Origin: Promethearchaeota archaeon
GTDB taxonomy: Archaea > Asgardarchaeota > Lokiarchaeia > Sigyniarchaeales > SOKP01
Length of the DNA stretch: 16,025 nucleotides
Direction: 5' to 3'
NCBI GenBank assembly: GCA_030605895.1
Contig: JAUWHL010000010.1
Coordinates: 1-16,025 of the forward strand
Part shown: one piece after another, positions 1 to 6,092 of the stretch
Layout of the letters: the number at the start of each line of letters is the position of its first letter
How positions within the stretch are numbered: the first letter of the stretch is position 1
Made by a program: the position numbers and the translations under genes
Notes under the pieces: model-generated
Told to the model about the DNA's origin: nothing
Seen by the model: the letters and a program-made list of their open reading frames with translations, nothing else
Databases searched by the model: none

Positions 1-46
1 TCTCCAGTTTTTATCTCTAAGACCTTTTTCATTATTTAAATATAAA

Positions 47-57
47 TTTTTATAATT
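47..57 (+). promoter_or_regulatory. Candidate TATA box for the winged-helix gene
   Basis: An AT-only TATA-like stretch (ttttTATAAtt) ends about 20 bases before the ATG at 78. With the usual archaeal TATA-to-start distance of about 25 bases, transcription would begin at or just before the ATG, giving a leaderless or nearly leaderless mRNA. This agrees with the absence of a Shine-Dalgarno sequence. The background is so AT-rich that such matches occur by chance, so this is only a candidate. Confidence 0.3.
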
Positions 58-77
58 AAATTCCTTATGGTAATATT

Positions 78-536
78 ATGGAAAATAAAAATAATGAGTC
101 TACTAAAAAAGAGAACGAAGAAAAAGAGAAAGTAGAAGCTCATTTAGAAACATCTTCTGAAAAAAAAACACAACCAGTTGCAAAAGATTTAGTTACACTG
201 AAACATGTTGAAGTGAAAAAACAAGAAATCAGTTCGGAAACTAGAGACCTCGCACAAACTTTAAAAGAGCAATACTTAGAGCATGATCAATTTGAAAGGC
301 TTTCAAATGATGAAATCACGATCCTTGAATCATTTATGGGTAAAAGACTATTTTTAGAACGAATTGCTATTATCGCTAACCAATCTAGGATACCATTAGG
401 AATTCCAGGATTTAAAAAAGCAGAATTAGAAAAAATCCTTGAAGATTTAATTACTAAAGGATATATAGTTTCTGAATTGGTAAGAGATAAGAATGTTTAT
501 TTTCTAACTGAGCGAGGAAAATATCGTGTTCAATAA
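78..536 (+). CDS. Winged-helix protein with charged N-terminal tail
   Basis: The function is unknown; a DNA- or protein-binding role is inferred from the fold. Residues 1-65 are very rich in Lys and Glu with few hydrophobics and are probably disordered or partly coiled-coil. Residues about 75-150 read as a compact winged helix: a helix (LSNDEITILESFM), a second helical segment (residues 92-101), a recognition-helix-like segment (KKAELEKILEDLITKGYI), then a beta-wing (VYFLTERGKYRV). The ATG at 78 is the natural start; another ATG at 67 is out of frame. There is no Shine-Dalgarno sequence. It converges on rpoK with a 12-base gap, so the two are not co-transcribed. It could be a transcription factor, or a wHTH scaffold of the kind found in archaeal and eukaryotic assembly complexes; the sequence does not decide. 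Confidence 0.75.
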   Translation: MENKNNESTKKENEEKEKVEAHLETSSEKKTQPVAKDLVTLKHVEVKKQEISSETRDLAQTLKEQYLEHDQFERLSNDEITILESFMGKRLFLERIAIIANQSRIPLGIPGFKKAELEKILEDLITKGYIVSELVRDKNVYFLTERGKYRVQ

Positions 537-548
537 TTTATAGATAAA

Positions 549-851
549 CTATTTCTTTTTTAAAATTAACTTATTTATCGGAATATCTTGATATTCTTCA
601 CTTGGATACTCACGCCTTATGGTTAACGGTAAAATTTTAGATCTGAGCTCTAACTGAGCAATTTTTATTGGATCTATCATGTCTATAGGCTTGTTCACCA
701 GAATAGGGGCTCCGAAGCTAATCTGAAGTGCTCTTGCACCAACGATTCTAGCTTTTTCGTATCTTGTTAAAAAAATTGGGCCGATTTTAACATACTTTCT
801 TACTTTTTTATACAACTTGCGTAGTTCTCGAGATTCTAAAAAACTAGACAT
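549..851 (-). CDS. rpoK: DNA-directed RNA polymerase subunit K (RpoK/Rpb6)
   Basis: This is the small structural RNA polymerase subunit equivalent to eukaryotic Rpb6 and bacterial omega; it helps assemble and stabilise the largest subunit. The diagnostic core is intact: LTRYEKARIVGARALQISFG, then GAPILV, then the DPIKIAQLELRSKILPLTIRR segment (split here: DPIKIAQLELRS / KILPLTIRR). About 30 extra N-terminal residues and a short Lys-rich C-terminus extend beyond the minimal archaeal RpoK of about 60 residues. I start it at the ATG at 851 (100 residues); a TTG at 863 would add four residues but has no better ribosome site. There is no Shine-Dalgarno sequence. It is oriented head-to-tail with the upstream tRNA gene on the same strand and convergent with the winged-helix gene. 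Confidence 0.93.
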   Translation of the reverse strand: MSSFLESRELRKLYKKVRKYVKIGPIFLTRYEKARIVGARALQISFGAPILVNKPIDMIDPIKIAQLELRSKILPLTIRREYPSEEYQDIPINKLILKKK

Positions 852-896
852 AATCCAACCCAAAAAAAGAGTAATTTAAAATATTAAAATGTAGGA

Positions 897-908
897 TTTC
901 ATATAACT
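897..908 (-). promoter_or_regulatory. Candidate TATA box for rpoK
   Basis: On the minus strand the bases read AGTTATATGAAA, about 46 bases upstream of the chosen rpoK ATG at 851. That would place the transcription start about 20 bases before the ATG, a short leader. It is the most TATA-like element between the tRNA gene and rpoK apart from the AT stretch directly at the tRNA 3' end. Sequence match only. Confidence 0.3.
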
Positions 909-918
909 TTTTTGTTTT

Positions 919-935
919 TTGCCATTTTAAGGCAA
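919..935. repeat. Inverted repeat TTGCC-N7-GGCAA upstream of rpoK
   Basis: A perfect 5-bp inverted repeat with a 7-base AT spacer (TTGCCATTTTAAGGCAA), flanked by T-runs on both sides, lies just upstream of the candidate rpoK TATA box and downstream of the tRNA gene. Its GC-containing arms stand out in this AT-rich spacer. It could be an operator for rpoK or a 3' hairpin of the tRNA transcript. Confidence 0.4.
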
Positions 936-977
936 TTTTGGAGTTTCTAAAGAAATGAACCAATGGATGTTTATAAA

Positions 978-1081
978 TGCGCGAGAGGGGAATTGAACCC
1001 CTGATTTACACGGTGTGAGCGTTTAACGTTTTATAAGCTATTAGCATTATAAATGTCGTCATACCACTAGACCACCCGCGC
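978..1081 (-). tRNA. tRNA-Val (anticodon CAC) with a 32-nt non-canonical intron
   Basis: Read on the minus strand, the acceptor stem GCGCGGG (1081-1075) pairs with CUCGCGC (985-979), including one G-U. The discriminator is A73 at 978 and CCA is not encoded. The D-arm has GUC/GAC and the loop UAGUGGUAU. The T-arm is AGGGG-UUCAAUU-CCCCU. With the intron removed, the anticodon stem is ACACG/CGUGU (five perfect pairs) and the loop is CUCACAC, giving anticodon CAC at 1017-1015, which reads GUG valine codons. The mature length is 72 nt. Without removal the lower anticodon stem would have a U-C mismatch and no proper loop, so the intron position is forced by structure to nucleotides 28/29 or 29/30. 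Confidence 0.93.
1023..1054 (-). other. tRNA-Val intron at position 28/29 (bulge-helix-bulge)
   Basis: The junctions form a bulge-helix-bulge. Exon bases GACG (1060-1057) pair with intron CGUU (1028-1025) to give a 4-bp central helix. The 5' bulge is ACA (1056-1054) and the 3' bulge is AAA (1024-1022), each cut after its second base as the archaeal splicing endonuclease requires. The intron body folds as a hairpin: UUUAUAA (1053-1047) with UUAUAAA (1036-1030), then GCU with AGC around an AAU loop. One A (1029) is unpaired and the outer helix is absent, so this is a relaxed motif. The cut sites give 28/29; a shift by one base to 29/30 would yield the same mature RNA. Confidence 0.8.
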
Positions 1082-1273
1082 TTGCATTAATTTATGATAA
1101 ATGAGTAATATGAATTAAATTTTACTTTACTATGAAACGAAATCTTATTTATTAAATTATTAGTAAATCGATTTAAGAATTTTAATATTTTTTAAAGATC
1201 TTATAAGGTCTGTTAGTTTAAATATTTCAATAAAATTTTATATTCAAAAGCTAAAACATTTTTATATTTACTG

Positions 1274-3619
1274 GTGATTTTTGTAAAAACCAAGGAAGAA
1301 TTTTTATCCCATCCTCTAATTAAGGAAAATTTAATATCTCGACGGGAATACCAGGAGAATATTTTTATAAATTGTTTAAATCGAAACTGTTTAGTTGTCA
1401 TTCCTACAGGTTTAGGTAAAACCATCATAGCTCTCATGCTTGCTGTACAAAGATTAACGGAAATTGAAAATTCAAAAGTAGTACTTTTAGCTCCCACTAA
1501 ACCTTTAGTAGAACAACACTATAAATCGTTTATAGAATTAACTGAGCTTCCTGAAGAATCACTCATCACTCTTACAGGTGCAATTGCTCCTGAAAAAAGA
1601 AAAGAATTATGGGGCGATATAAAAGTTGCTTTTATGACACCACAAGTACTTCAAAATGATCTTATTTCAAAGTTATACTCAATTAAAGATGTTTCATTAA
1701 TGATTTTTGATGAATGTCATAGAGCTGTTGGGAATTATGCGTACTGTTTTATTGCTAAAAAATATAAAGACAATTCAAGTAACGCTCAGATATTAGGTCT
1801 TACAGCAAGTCCAGGATCAACTGAGGATAAAATTAATGAAATTAAAGAGAATATATTCATTGATCATATCGAAATCAGAACAGAAAAGGATTTAGATGTT
1901 AAACCCTATATTCATAAAGTAGATAATGAATGGATAAAAATTAAACTCCCACGCGAATTTTTAGAAATAAAACGAATTTTAGATGAGAGATTAAGAGGCA
2001 GTTACAAAATTCTAAAAGAAAATGATCTGCTTGGCTCTTACGATATCTCAAAGATTACCAGAAAAGATATATTAAAGTTAAACCATCTAATTAATCGAAG
2101 GATTTCTACAGCAAGAAATGATGATGAAAAGTTCCAGATGTTTAATGCAAAAAAGATAGCGGCTAATGCGATCAGATTATCTCATATGACAGAATTAATA
2201 GAAACTCAAGGAATAAGTTCTCTCAAAGACTATTTCAAAAAAAATGAAGAGAAGATTAAGAAGAACACAGCAAATAAATCTTTAAGAGAATTATTTACTG
2301 ATAAAGATTTTAAACATGTTCAAAGACTAACTTATGATCTATATTCTAAAGGGTTGGTTCATCCGAAAATAGAAACACTAAAAGAAATCTTAACAAACCA
2401 AATAAATGAAAATTCTGATTCAAGGATTCTTGTTTTTTGTCATTTTCGCGATTCTGTAAATAATATAGTAAAGTATTTTAAAGAAAATGATATTATAAAA
2501 ATGCATAAGTTTGTAGGGCAAGCAACAAGAGGTTCAGATAAAGGCTTAACTCAAAAAGAACAAATTAATTTATTGATGGAATTTAAAGAGGGAATATATA
2601 ATACATTAGTAGGGACTAGTGTTGCTGAAGAGGGATTAGATATTGAAGAATGTGATTTAGTAGTTTTTTATGATGTTGTTCCTAGTGCTATACGTTCTAT
2701 TCAACGTCGTGGTCGTACAGGTAGAAAGAAAGAAGGAAAAGTTTTTGTTCTGATGGCGGAAGGTACGCGAGATGAAGGTTATTATTGGGCTGAAAAAACT
2801 AAGGAAAGAAATATGAAAGTTAGTTTAGAAAGAATTAAAAATTCTGAAACTCAATCGAAAGCAGGTCAATCCAATCTTTTAAATTTTATATCTCCCGAAA
2901 AAAATGAAGAGACCGATTCATTAGAACAAAAATCTTCAGATCTAAGTTCAATTAAGAAGATAAAAGGTGCTGAGGATTTTGAAGTCATCTGTGATAATCG
3001 TGAAACAGCATCTCCAGTTGTAAGAACTTTATCTTTAATAGGGGTAAACCTAAAATTAGAACAATTACCCGTTGCAGATTACGTTATTTCAGAAAGAGTA
3101 GGAATTGAAAGAAAATCTGCCAAAGATTTTAATGACTCCATAATCGATGGACGATTATTTACCGAATTAAGTGAACTTAGAGAAAAATTTTCACGACCAA
3201 TTTTAATCTTGGAGGGAGATCCATTCAAAACTTCAAATATTAGCGAAAATGCGCTCTATGGCGCAATAACATCAATAATTGTTAACTTAGGTATCTCAAT
3301 CTATAAAACAGATAATTCTATCGAGACAGCACAATTTTTATATCAACTCGCAAAAAAAGAACAATCATCAACAAAATCTTCATTAAAATTAAGATTTGAT
3401 AAAGCACCTATTGAAACTTCTCGCTTATTGGAATATATAGTTGCGGGAATTCCAGGTGTAAATACCCATCGAGCGAAAAGCCTATTGAAAGAATTAAAGA
3501 CATTACAAAATGTTTTCTTATCAGATATTCCAGATTTGACAAAAATCGAGAATATAGGAAAAAAAATTGCTCAACAAATTTATAAAATTAGCAGATATAA
3601 ATATAAAAACAGCCACTAA
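1274..3619 (+). CDS. hef: Hef: archaeal FANCM-like helicase fused to XPF-family nuclease
   Basis: Hef unwinds and cleaves branched or stalled replication forks. The N-terminal superfamily 2 helicase has Walker A PTGLGKT (44-50), the DEAH-box variant DECH (146-149), TAS (177-179) and motif VI QRRGRTGR (477-484), with the helical insert typical of Hef/FANCM/MDA5 between the two lobes. A charged linker (about 515-570) carries QSNLLNFI (532-539), a candidate PCNA-interacting motif. The XPF-type nuclease follows with Asp574 and the ERKSAKD catalytic motif (612-618), then a tandem helix-hairpin-helix region (about 715-775). Length (781) matches euryarchaeal Hef. The GTG at 1274 is the only credible start: the next Met lies beyond Walker A. 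All key catalytic residues are present, so both activities are probably functional. Confidence 0.95.
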   Translation: MIFVKTKEEFLSHPLIKENLISRREYQENIFINCLNRNCLVVIPTGLGKTIIALMLAVQRLTEIENSKVVLLAPTKPLVEQHYKSFIELTELPEESLITLTGAIAPEKRKELWGDIKVAFMTPQVLQNDLISKLYSIKDVSLMIFDECHRAVGNYAYCFIAKKYKDNSSNAQILGLTASPGSTEDKINEIKENIFIDHIEIRTEKDLDVKPYIHKVDNEWIKIKLPREFLEIKRILDERLRGSYKILKENDLLGSYDISKITRKDILKLNHLINRRISTARNDDEKFQMFNAKKIAANAIRLSHMTELIETQGISSLKDYFKKNEEKIKKNTANKSLRELFTDKDFKHVQRLTYDLYSKGLVHPKIETLKEILTNQINENSDSRILVFCHFRDSVNNIVKYFKENDIIKMHKFVGQATRGSDKGLTQKEQINLLMEFKEGIYNTLVGTSVAEEGLDIEECDLVVFYDVVPSAIRSIQRRGRTGRKKEGKVFVLMAEGTRDEGYYWAEKTKERNMKVSLERIKNSETQSKAGQSNLLNFISPEKNEETDSLEQKSSDLSSIKKIKGAEDFEVICDNRETASPVVRTLSLIGVNLKLEQLPVADYVISERVGIERKSAKDFNDSIIDGRLFTELSELREKFSRPILILEGDPFKTSNISENALYGAITSIIVNLGISIYKTDNSIETAQFLYQLAKKEQSSTKSSLKLRFDKAPIETSRLLEYIVAGIPGVNTHRAKSLLKELKTLQNVFLSDIPDLTKIENIGKKIAQQIYKISRYKYKNSH

Positions 3620-3688
3620 ATTCGGGTTATAATAAAATCTCCAAATTATTAAAACAATAAAAAAGATTATTAATAACTTCAATAATAA

Positions 3689-3697
3689 TTTATAATA
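3689..3697 (+). promoter_or_regulatory. Candidate TATA box for the GTPase gene
   Basis: The sequence TTTATAATA lies about 60 bases before the ATG at 3756, which would give a leader of roughly 35 bases. The 136-bp gap after hef suggests that the GTPase has its own promoter. Low-specificity match in AT-rich DNA. Confidence 0.3.
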
Positions 3698-3755
3698 ATA
3701 TTGACTTTTATTGAGTAAGTATACAAGTTCAAAAAAAAGCTGAGCGAAGAGATTT

Positions 3756-4340
3756 ATGATAAAATTTAAAGTGGTTGTTGCTGGGGCTAAAAATGTTGGA
3801 AAAACTAGTTTACTTCGCCGTTTTGCTACGGGTAAATTCGAAAAATCTACATTATCTACGATTGGTGTCGATTTTGAAACGAAAAAAGTGGTTGTTGATG
3901 ATACAGAGATACTTTTAAATATTTGGGACTTCGCAGGAGAGAAAAAGTTTCGACTCCTCTTTCCTTCTTATATTTCTGGTGCTTCTGGTGCTTTAATGTT
4001 ATATGATATTACAAATCCAGAGTCTTTAAACGATCTTCATGACTGGATAAATGTAATTTCCTCTGTACCTAATCCACCTAAAACACGGATATTAATCGAA
4101 GCGAAAATTGATTTAAAAAGAAAAGTAAAAAGAGAAGAGGTTTTAAAAATATTCGAAAAATATAAATTTCAAGGAGAAATGTTGGCTACTTCTTCAAAAA
4201 CGGGTGAAAATGTTGAAAAAGCTTTTGAAATGCTAGGAAGAGAAATCCTTAAAACTTCTTTGAAGAAATGTTCTAATTGTGGAAAGTTATATCCACTAGA
4301 ATTAAAATTTTGTCAATATTGTGGTACGAAACCAACTTAA
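3756..4340 (+). CDS. Ras/Rab-like small GTPase with C-terminal zinc ribbon
   Basis: This is a Ras-superfamily P-loop GTPase: P-loop GAKNVGKT (10-17), switch I STIGVDF with Thr35, and switch II WDFAGEKKF (57-65). Two conserved motifs depart from Ras. Glu62 occupies the catalytic Gln position, and the guanine-specificity motif NKxD reads AKID (116-119). G5 is TSSKTG (145-150). After the fold ends at about 167 there is no flexible tail or CAAX cysteine. Instead residues 172-189 hold CSNCG and CQYCG, a CxxC-x10-CxxC zinc ribbon. Membrane attachment by prenylation is therefore unlikely; the ribbon probably supplies protein or nucleic-acid contacts (inference). Asgard genomes encode many such GTPases. 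Hydrolysis may be slow and nucleotide choice relaxed, which needs assay. Start ATG 3756. Confidence 0.93.
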   Translation: MIKFKVVVAGAKNVGKTSLLRRFATGKFEKSTLSTIGVDFETKKVVVDDTEILLNIWDFAGEKKFRLLFPSYISGASGALMLYDITNPESLNDLHDWINVISSVPNPPKTRILIEAKIDLKRKVKREEVLKIFEKYKFQGEMLATSSKTGENVEKAFEMLGREILKTSLKKCSNCGKLYPLELKFCQYCGTKPT

Positions 4341-4502
4341 AATATTTTCTTTACTACTAGTTTTATAATTATGTAAACTTACTTTCATTTTAAAATCATA
4401 AAGTTGAGATTTGATGTCAAAATTAGATTTTATAGATCTTCTTTTCTTTTAAAGAAAAATTTATTTGCTACAATAAATAAAAACAAGTATATTAATGCGT
4501 AA

Positions 4503-4508
4503 GAAGGT
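4503..4508 (+). promoter_or_regulatory. Shine-Dalgarno-like GAAGGT supporting a TTG start
   Basis: GAAGGT lies 8 bases before the TTG at 4517. It is a partial match to GGAGGT, but at the right distance, and it favours TTG as the start of the epimerase gene. An ATG at 4495 is out of frame and no in-frame ATG precedes the dinucleotide-binding motif. Confidence 0.4.
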
Positions 4509-4516
4509 AATAAAAA

Positions 4517-5578
4517 TTGAACTATAATATAAACGAAGATATTCAAGAAATTATAAAAAGGCTTAAAAAAGAGAATATTTCATTTGAAGATAAAACCATT
4601 TTGGTAACTGGGGGTGCTGGATTTCTTGGGTCTTGGGTATGTGATGTTCTAGTTGAACAAGGAGCATACTGTATATGTTTAGATAATTTATCCTCAGGGC
4701 GTCCTGAAAATATACACCAACTCATGGAAAAGTACAATTTCCGCTTTATTAATCACGATATTTCTTATCCTATTTACTTTGGTTTTTCATTCCATCCTTT
4801 AGGCATATGTGTAGCTGATATTAAAAAAATTGATATTGTAATGCATATGGCAAGTAGAGCTTCTCCATTTGAATTTAAACAAGAACCAATATCGATTCTT
4901 AGAAGTAATACGCTAGGAACATTGAATACATTAGGAATTGCTAAATTTCATAATGCAATTTTCTTTTATACAAGCACTTCTGAAGTTTATGGAAATCCCC
5001 CAAAAGAAGAAATTCCGACACCTGAAAGCTATTTTGGACATGTGAACCCTGTTGGACCTCGGAGTTGTTATGATGAATCTAAGAGAGCTGGTGAAGCGTT
5101 TGTTAAGGCCTATGAACTCCAACACAAAATGAGAGCAAAAATTGTACGGATTTTTAATACTTCTGGACCAAGAATACGACACGGTCCAGAGTTTGGAAGA
5201 GTTGTTCCTAACTTTATACATCAAGCTTTACATGATGAGGATATAACTGTATTTGGAGATGGATCCCAAACTAGATCTTTTATTTATGTAGTGGATGAAA
5301 TTGAGGGTATACTTAAAATGGTACATAAAGATGAGGCTATTGGAGAAGTAATTAATTTGGGTAATAATAAAGAGTATAGTATATTAGAATTAGCCCAAGT
5401 TATAAAAGATATAACTAATTCTAATTCAAAAATAGTTTTTAAACCATTACCTATTGATGATCCTTTGTATAGATGCGCTGTTTTAGAAAAAGCTAAAAAA
5501 ATTCTAAACTGGGAGCCGACAACGCCTTTAGAAGAGGGGTTAAAAAAAACTATTGCTTGGTTTAAAGATAATGAATGA
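4517..5578 (+). CDS. NAD-dependent NDP-sugar epimerase/decarboxylase, UXS-like extended SDR
   Basis: This extended short-chain dehydrogenase acts on a nucleotide sugar. The NAD-binding motif is TGGAGFLG (31-38), with Asp56 at the end of beta-2 selecting NAD over NADP. The catalytic segment is STSEVYG (153-159) with Tyr185 and Lys189 in CYDESKR. CYDE-S-KR, the FGDGSQTRSF segment and DDPLYR are typical of UDP-glucuronate decarboxylase (UDP-xylose synthase), so that activity is my first guess; a dTDP-glucose dehydratase or UDP-sugar epimerase is possible. At 353 residues it has about 20 extra residues before the Rossmann core. The start is TTG, supported by GAAGGT. The next gene overlaps its last 8 bases, suggesting co-translation and a shared surface-glycan role. 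Confidence 0.88.
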   Translation: MNYNINEDIQEIIKRLKKENISFEDKTILVTGGAGFLGSWVCDVLVEQGAYCICLDNLSSGRPENIHQLMEKYNFRFINHDISYPIYFGFSFHPLGICVADIKKIDIVMHMASRASPFEFKQEPISILRSNTLGTLNTLGIAKFHNAIFFYTSTSEVYGNPPKEEIPTPESYFGHVNPVGPRSCYDESKRAGEAFVKAYELQHKMRAKIVRIFNTSGPRIRHGPEFGRVVPNFIHQALHDEDITVFGDGSQTRSFIYVVDEIEGILKMVHKDEAIGEVINLGNNKEYSILELAQVIKDITNSNSKIVFKPLPIDDPLYRCAVLEKAKKILNWEPTTPLEEGLKKTIAWFKDNE

Positions 5579-6092
5579 AATTAATAAAAAGAATGAAAAA
5601 AAAGATTTAGCAATCAATAATAAACATTTTGAAAAATTACTCAAAATTTGTCTTATTATTGGAATTGTTATCGTTTCAGGATTTATTATCTATTATATTT
5701 TAACACCTGAACCAGGTTATGCAACTTTTGGAATTTTAAATGAAGAACAAAAAGCAGAAAACTATCCTACAGAAGCATTGGTTAATGAAACTATTTCTTT
5801 TTATGTAACAGTTGAAAATCAGATGGAACGAGAATTTTCATTTCGAATTGAAATTTTAAAAGGTGATAATGAAACGATTGTAAATTCTTCTGGTTCTATT
5901 AATGCTTTATCTTACTTTAATACAACTAAAACAACATTATTGCATAATCAATTTTGGATGTCTGATAGTTTAAATATTTCTTTTTCTCAACCAGGGGCTA
6001 AACAAAGGATTATTGTTGAATTATGGGAAATTAAAGGTGAAATTGAAGTATTTTATAATAATTTATATCTATGGTTAAATATTACTAATTAA
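5571..6092 (+). CDS. Membrane-anchored protein with DUF1616-like ectodomain
   Basis: The protein has a short Lys/Asn-rich cytoplasmic tail (1-24), one transmembrane helix (about 25-45, KICLIIGIVIVSGFIIYYIL) and an extracellular beta-rich domain. The passage from GYATFGILNEEQKAENYPTE to the end resembles the C-terminal domain of DUF1616 proteins (xGPxGKAExYPTNLTVGE pattern, closing LYLWLNIT), minus their four-helix membrane part. Six N-glycosylation sequons (NET twice, NSS, NTT, NIS, NIT) fit exposure outside the cell. I take the ATG at 5571, which overlaps the epimerase stop by 8 bases; a TTG at 5553 would add six residues. Function is unknown; the coupling to a nucleotide-sugar enzyme suggests surface polysaccharide or glycoprotein work. 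The stop codon overlaps that of tldE on the other strand. Confidence 0.7.
   Translation: MNEINKKNEKKDLAINNKHFEKLLKICLIIGIVIVSGFIIYYILTPEPGYATFGILNEEQKAENYPTEALVNETISFYVTVENQMEREFSFRIEILKGDNETIVNSSGSINALSYFNTTKTTLLHNQFWMSDSLNISFSQPGAKQRIIVELWEIKGEIEVFYNNLYLWLNITN

Noticed and set aside
549..863. rpoK starting at the TTG at 863
   Set aside because: An ATG at 851 four codons later has the same context; TTG adds residues outside the family core and no ribosome site.
978..1081. A canonical 37/38 intron or a different anticodon for the tRNA
   Set aside because: Using the first exon bases for the lower anticodon stem gives a U-C mismatch and no U33; only removal at 28/29 or 29/30 gives a full stem and a valine loop.
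3756..4340. Prenylated Rab-type GTPase acting as substrate of the CPBP protease in the same window
   Set aside because: The C-terminus ends CGTKPT after a zinc ribbon, with no CAAX or double-Cys tail; the two genes are also about 9 kb apart.
4446..4464. TTTTCTTT/AAAGAAAA inverted repeat before the epimerase gene
   Set aside because: Low-complexity A/T arms with almost no loop; expected by chance at this base composition.
5553..5570. TTG start six codons earlier for the DUF1616-like gene
   Set aside because: The ATG at 5571, overlapping the upstream stop, is the more usual arrangement, and the added residues do not improve the membrane anchor.
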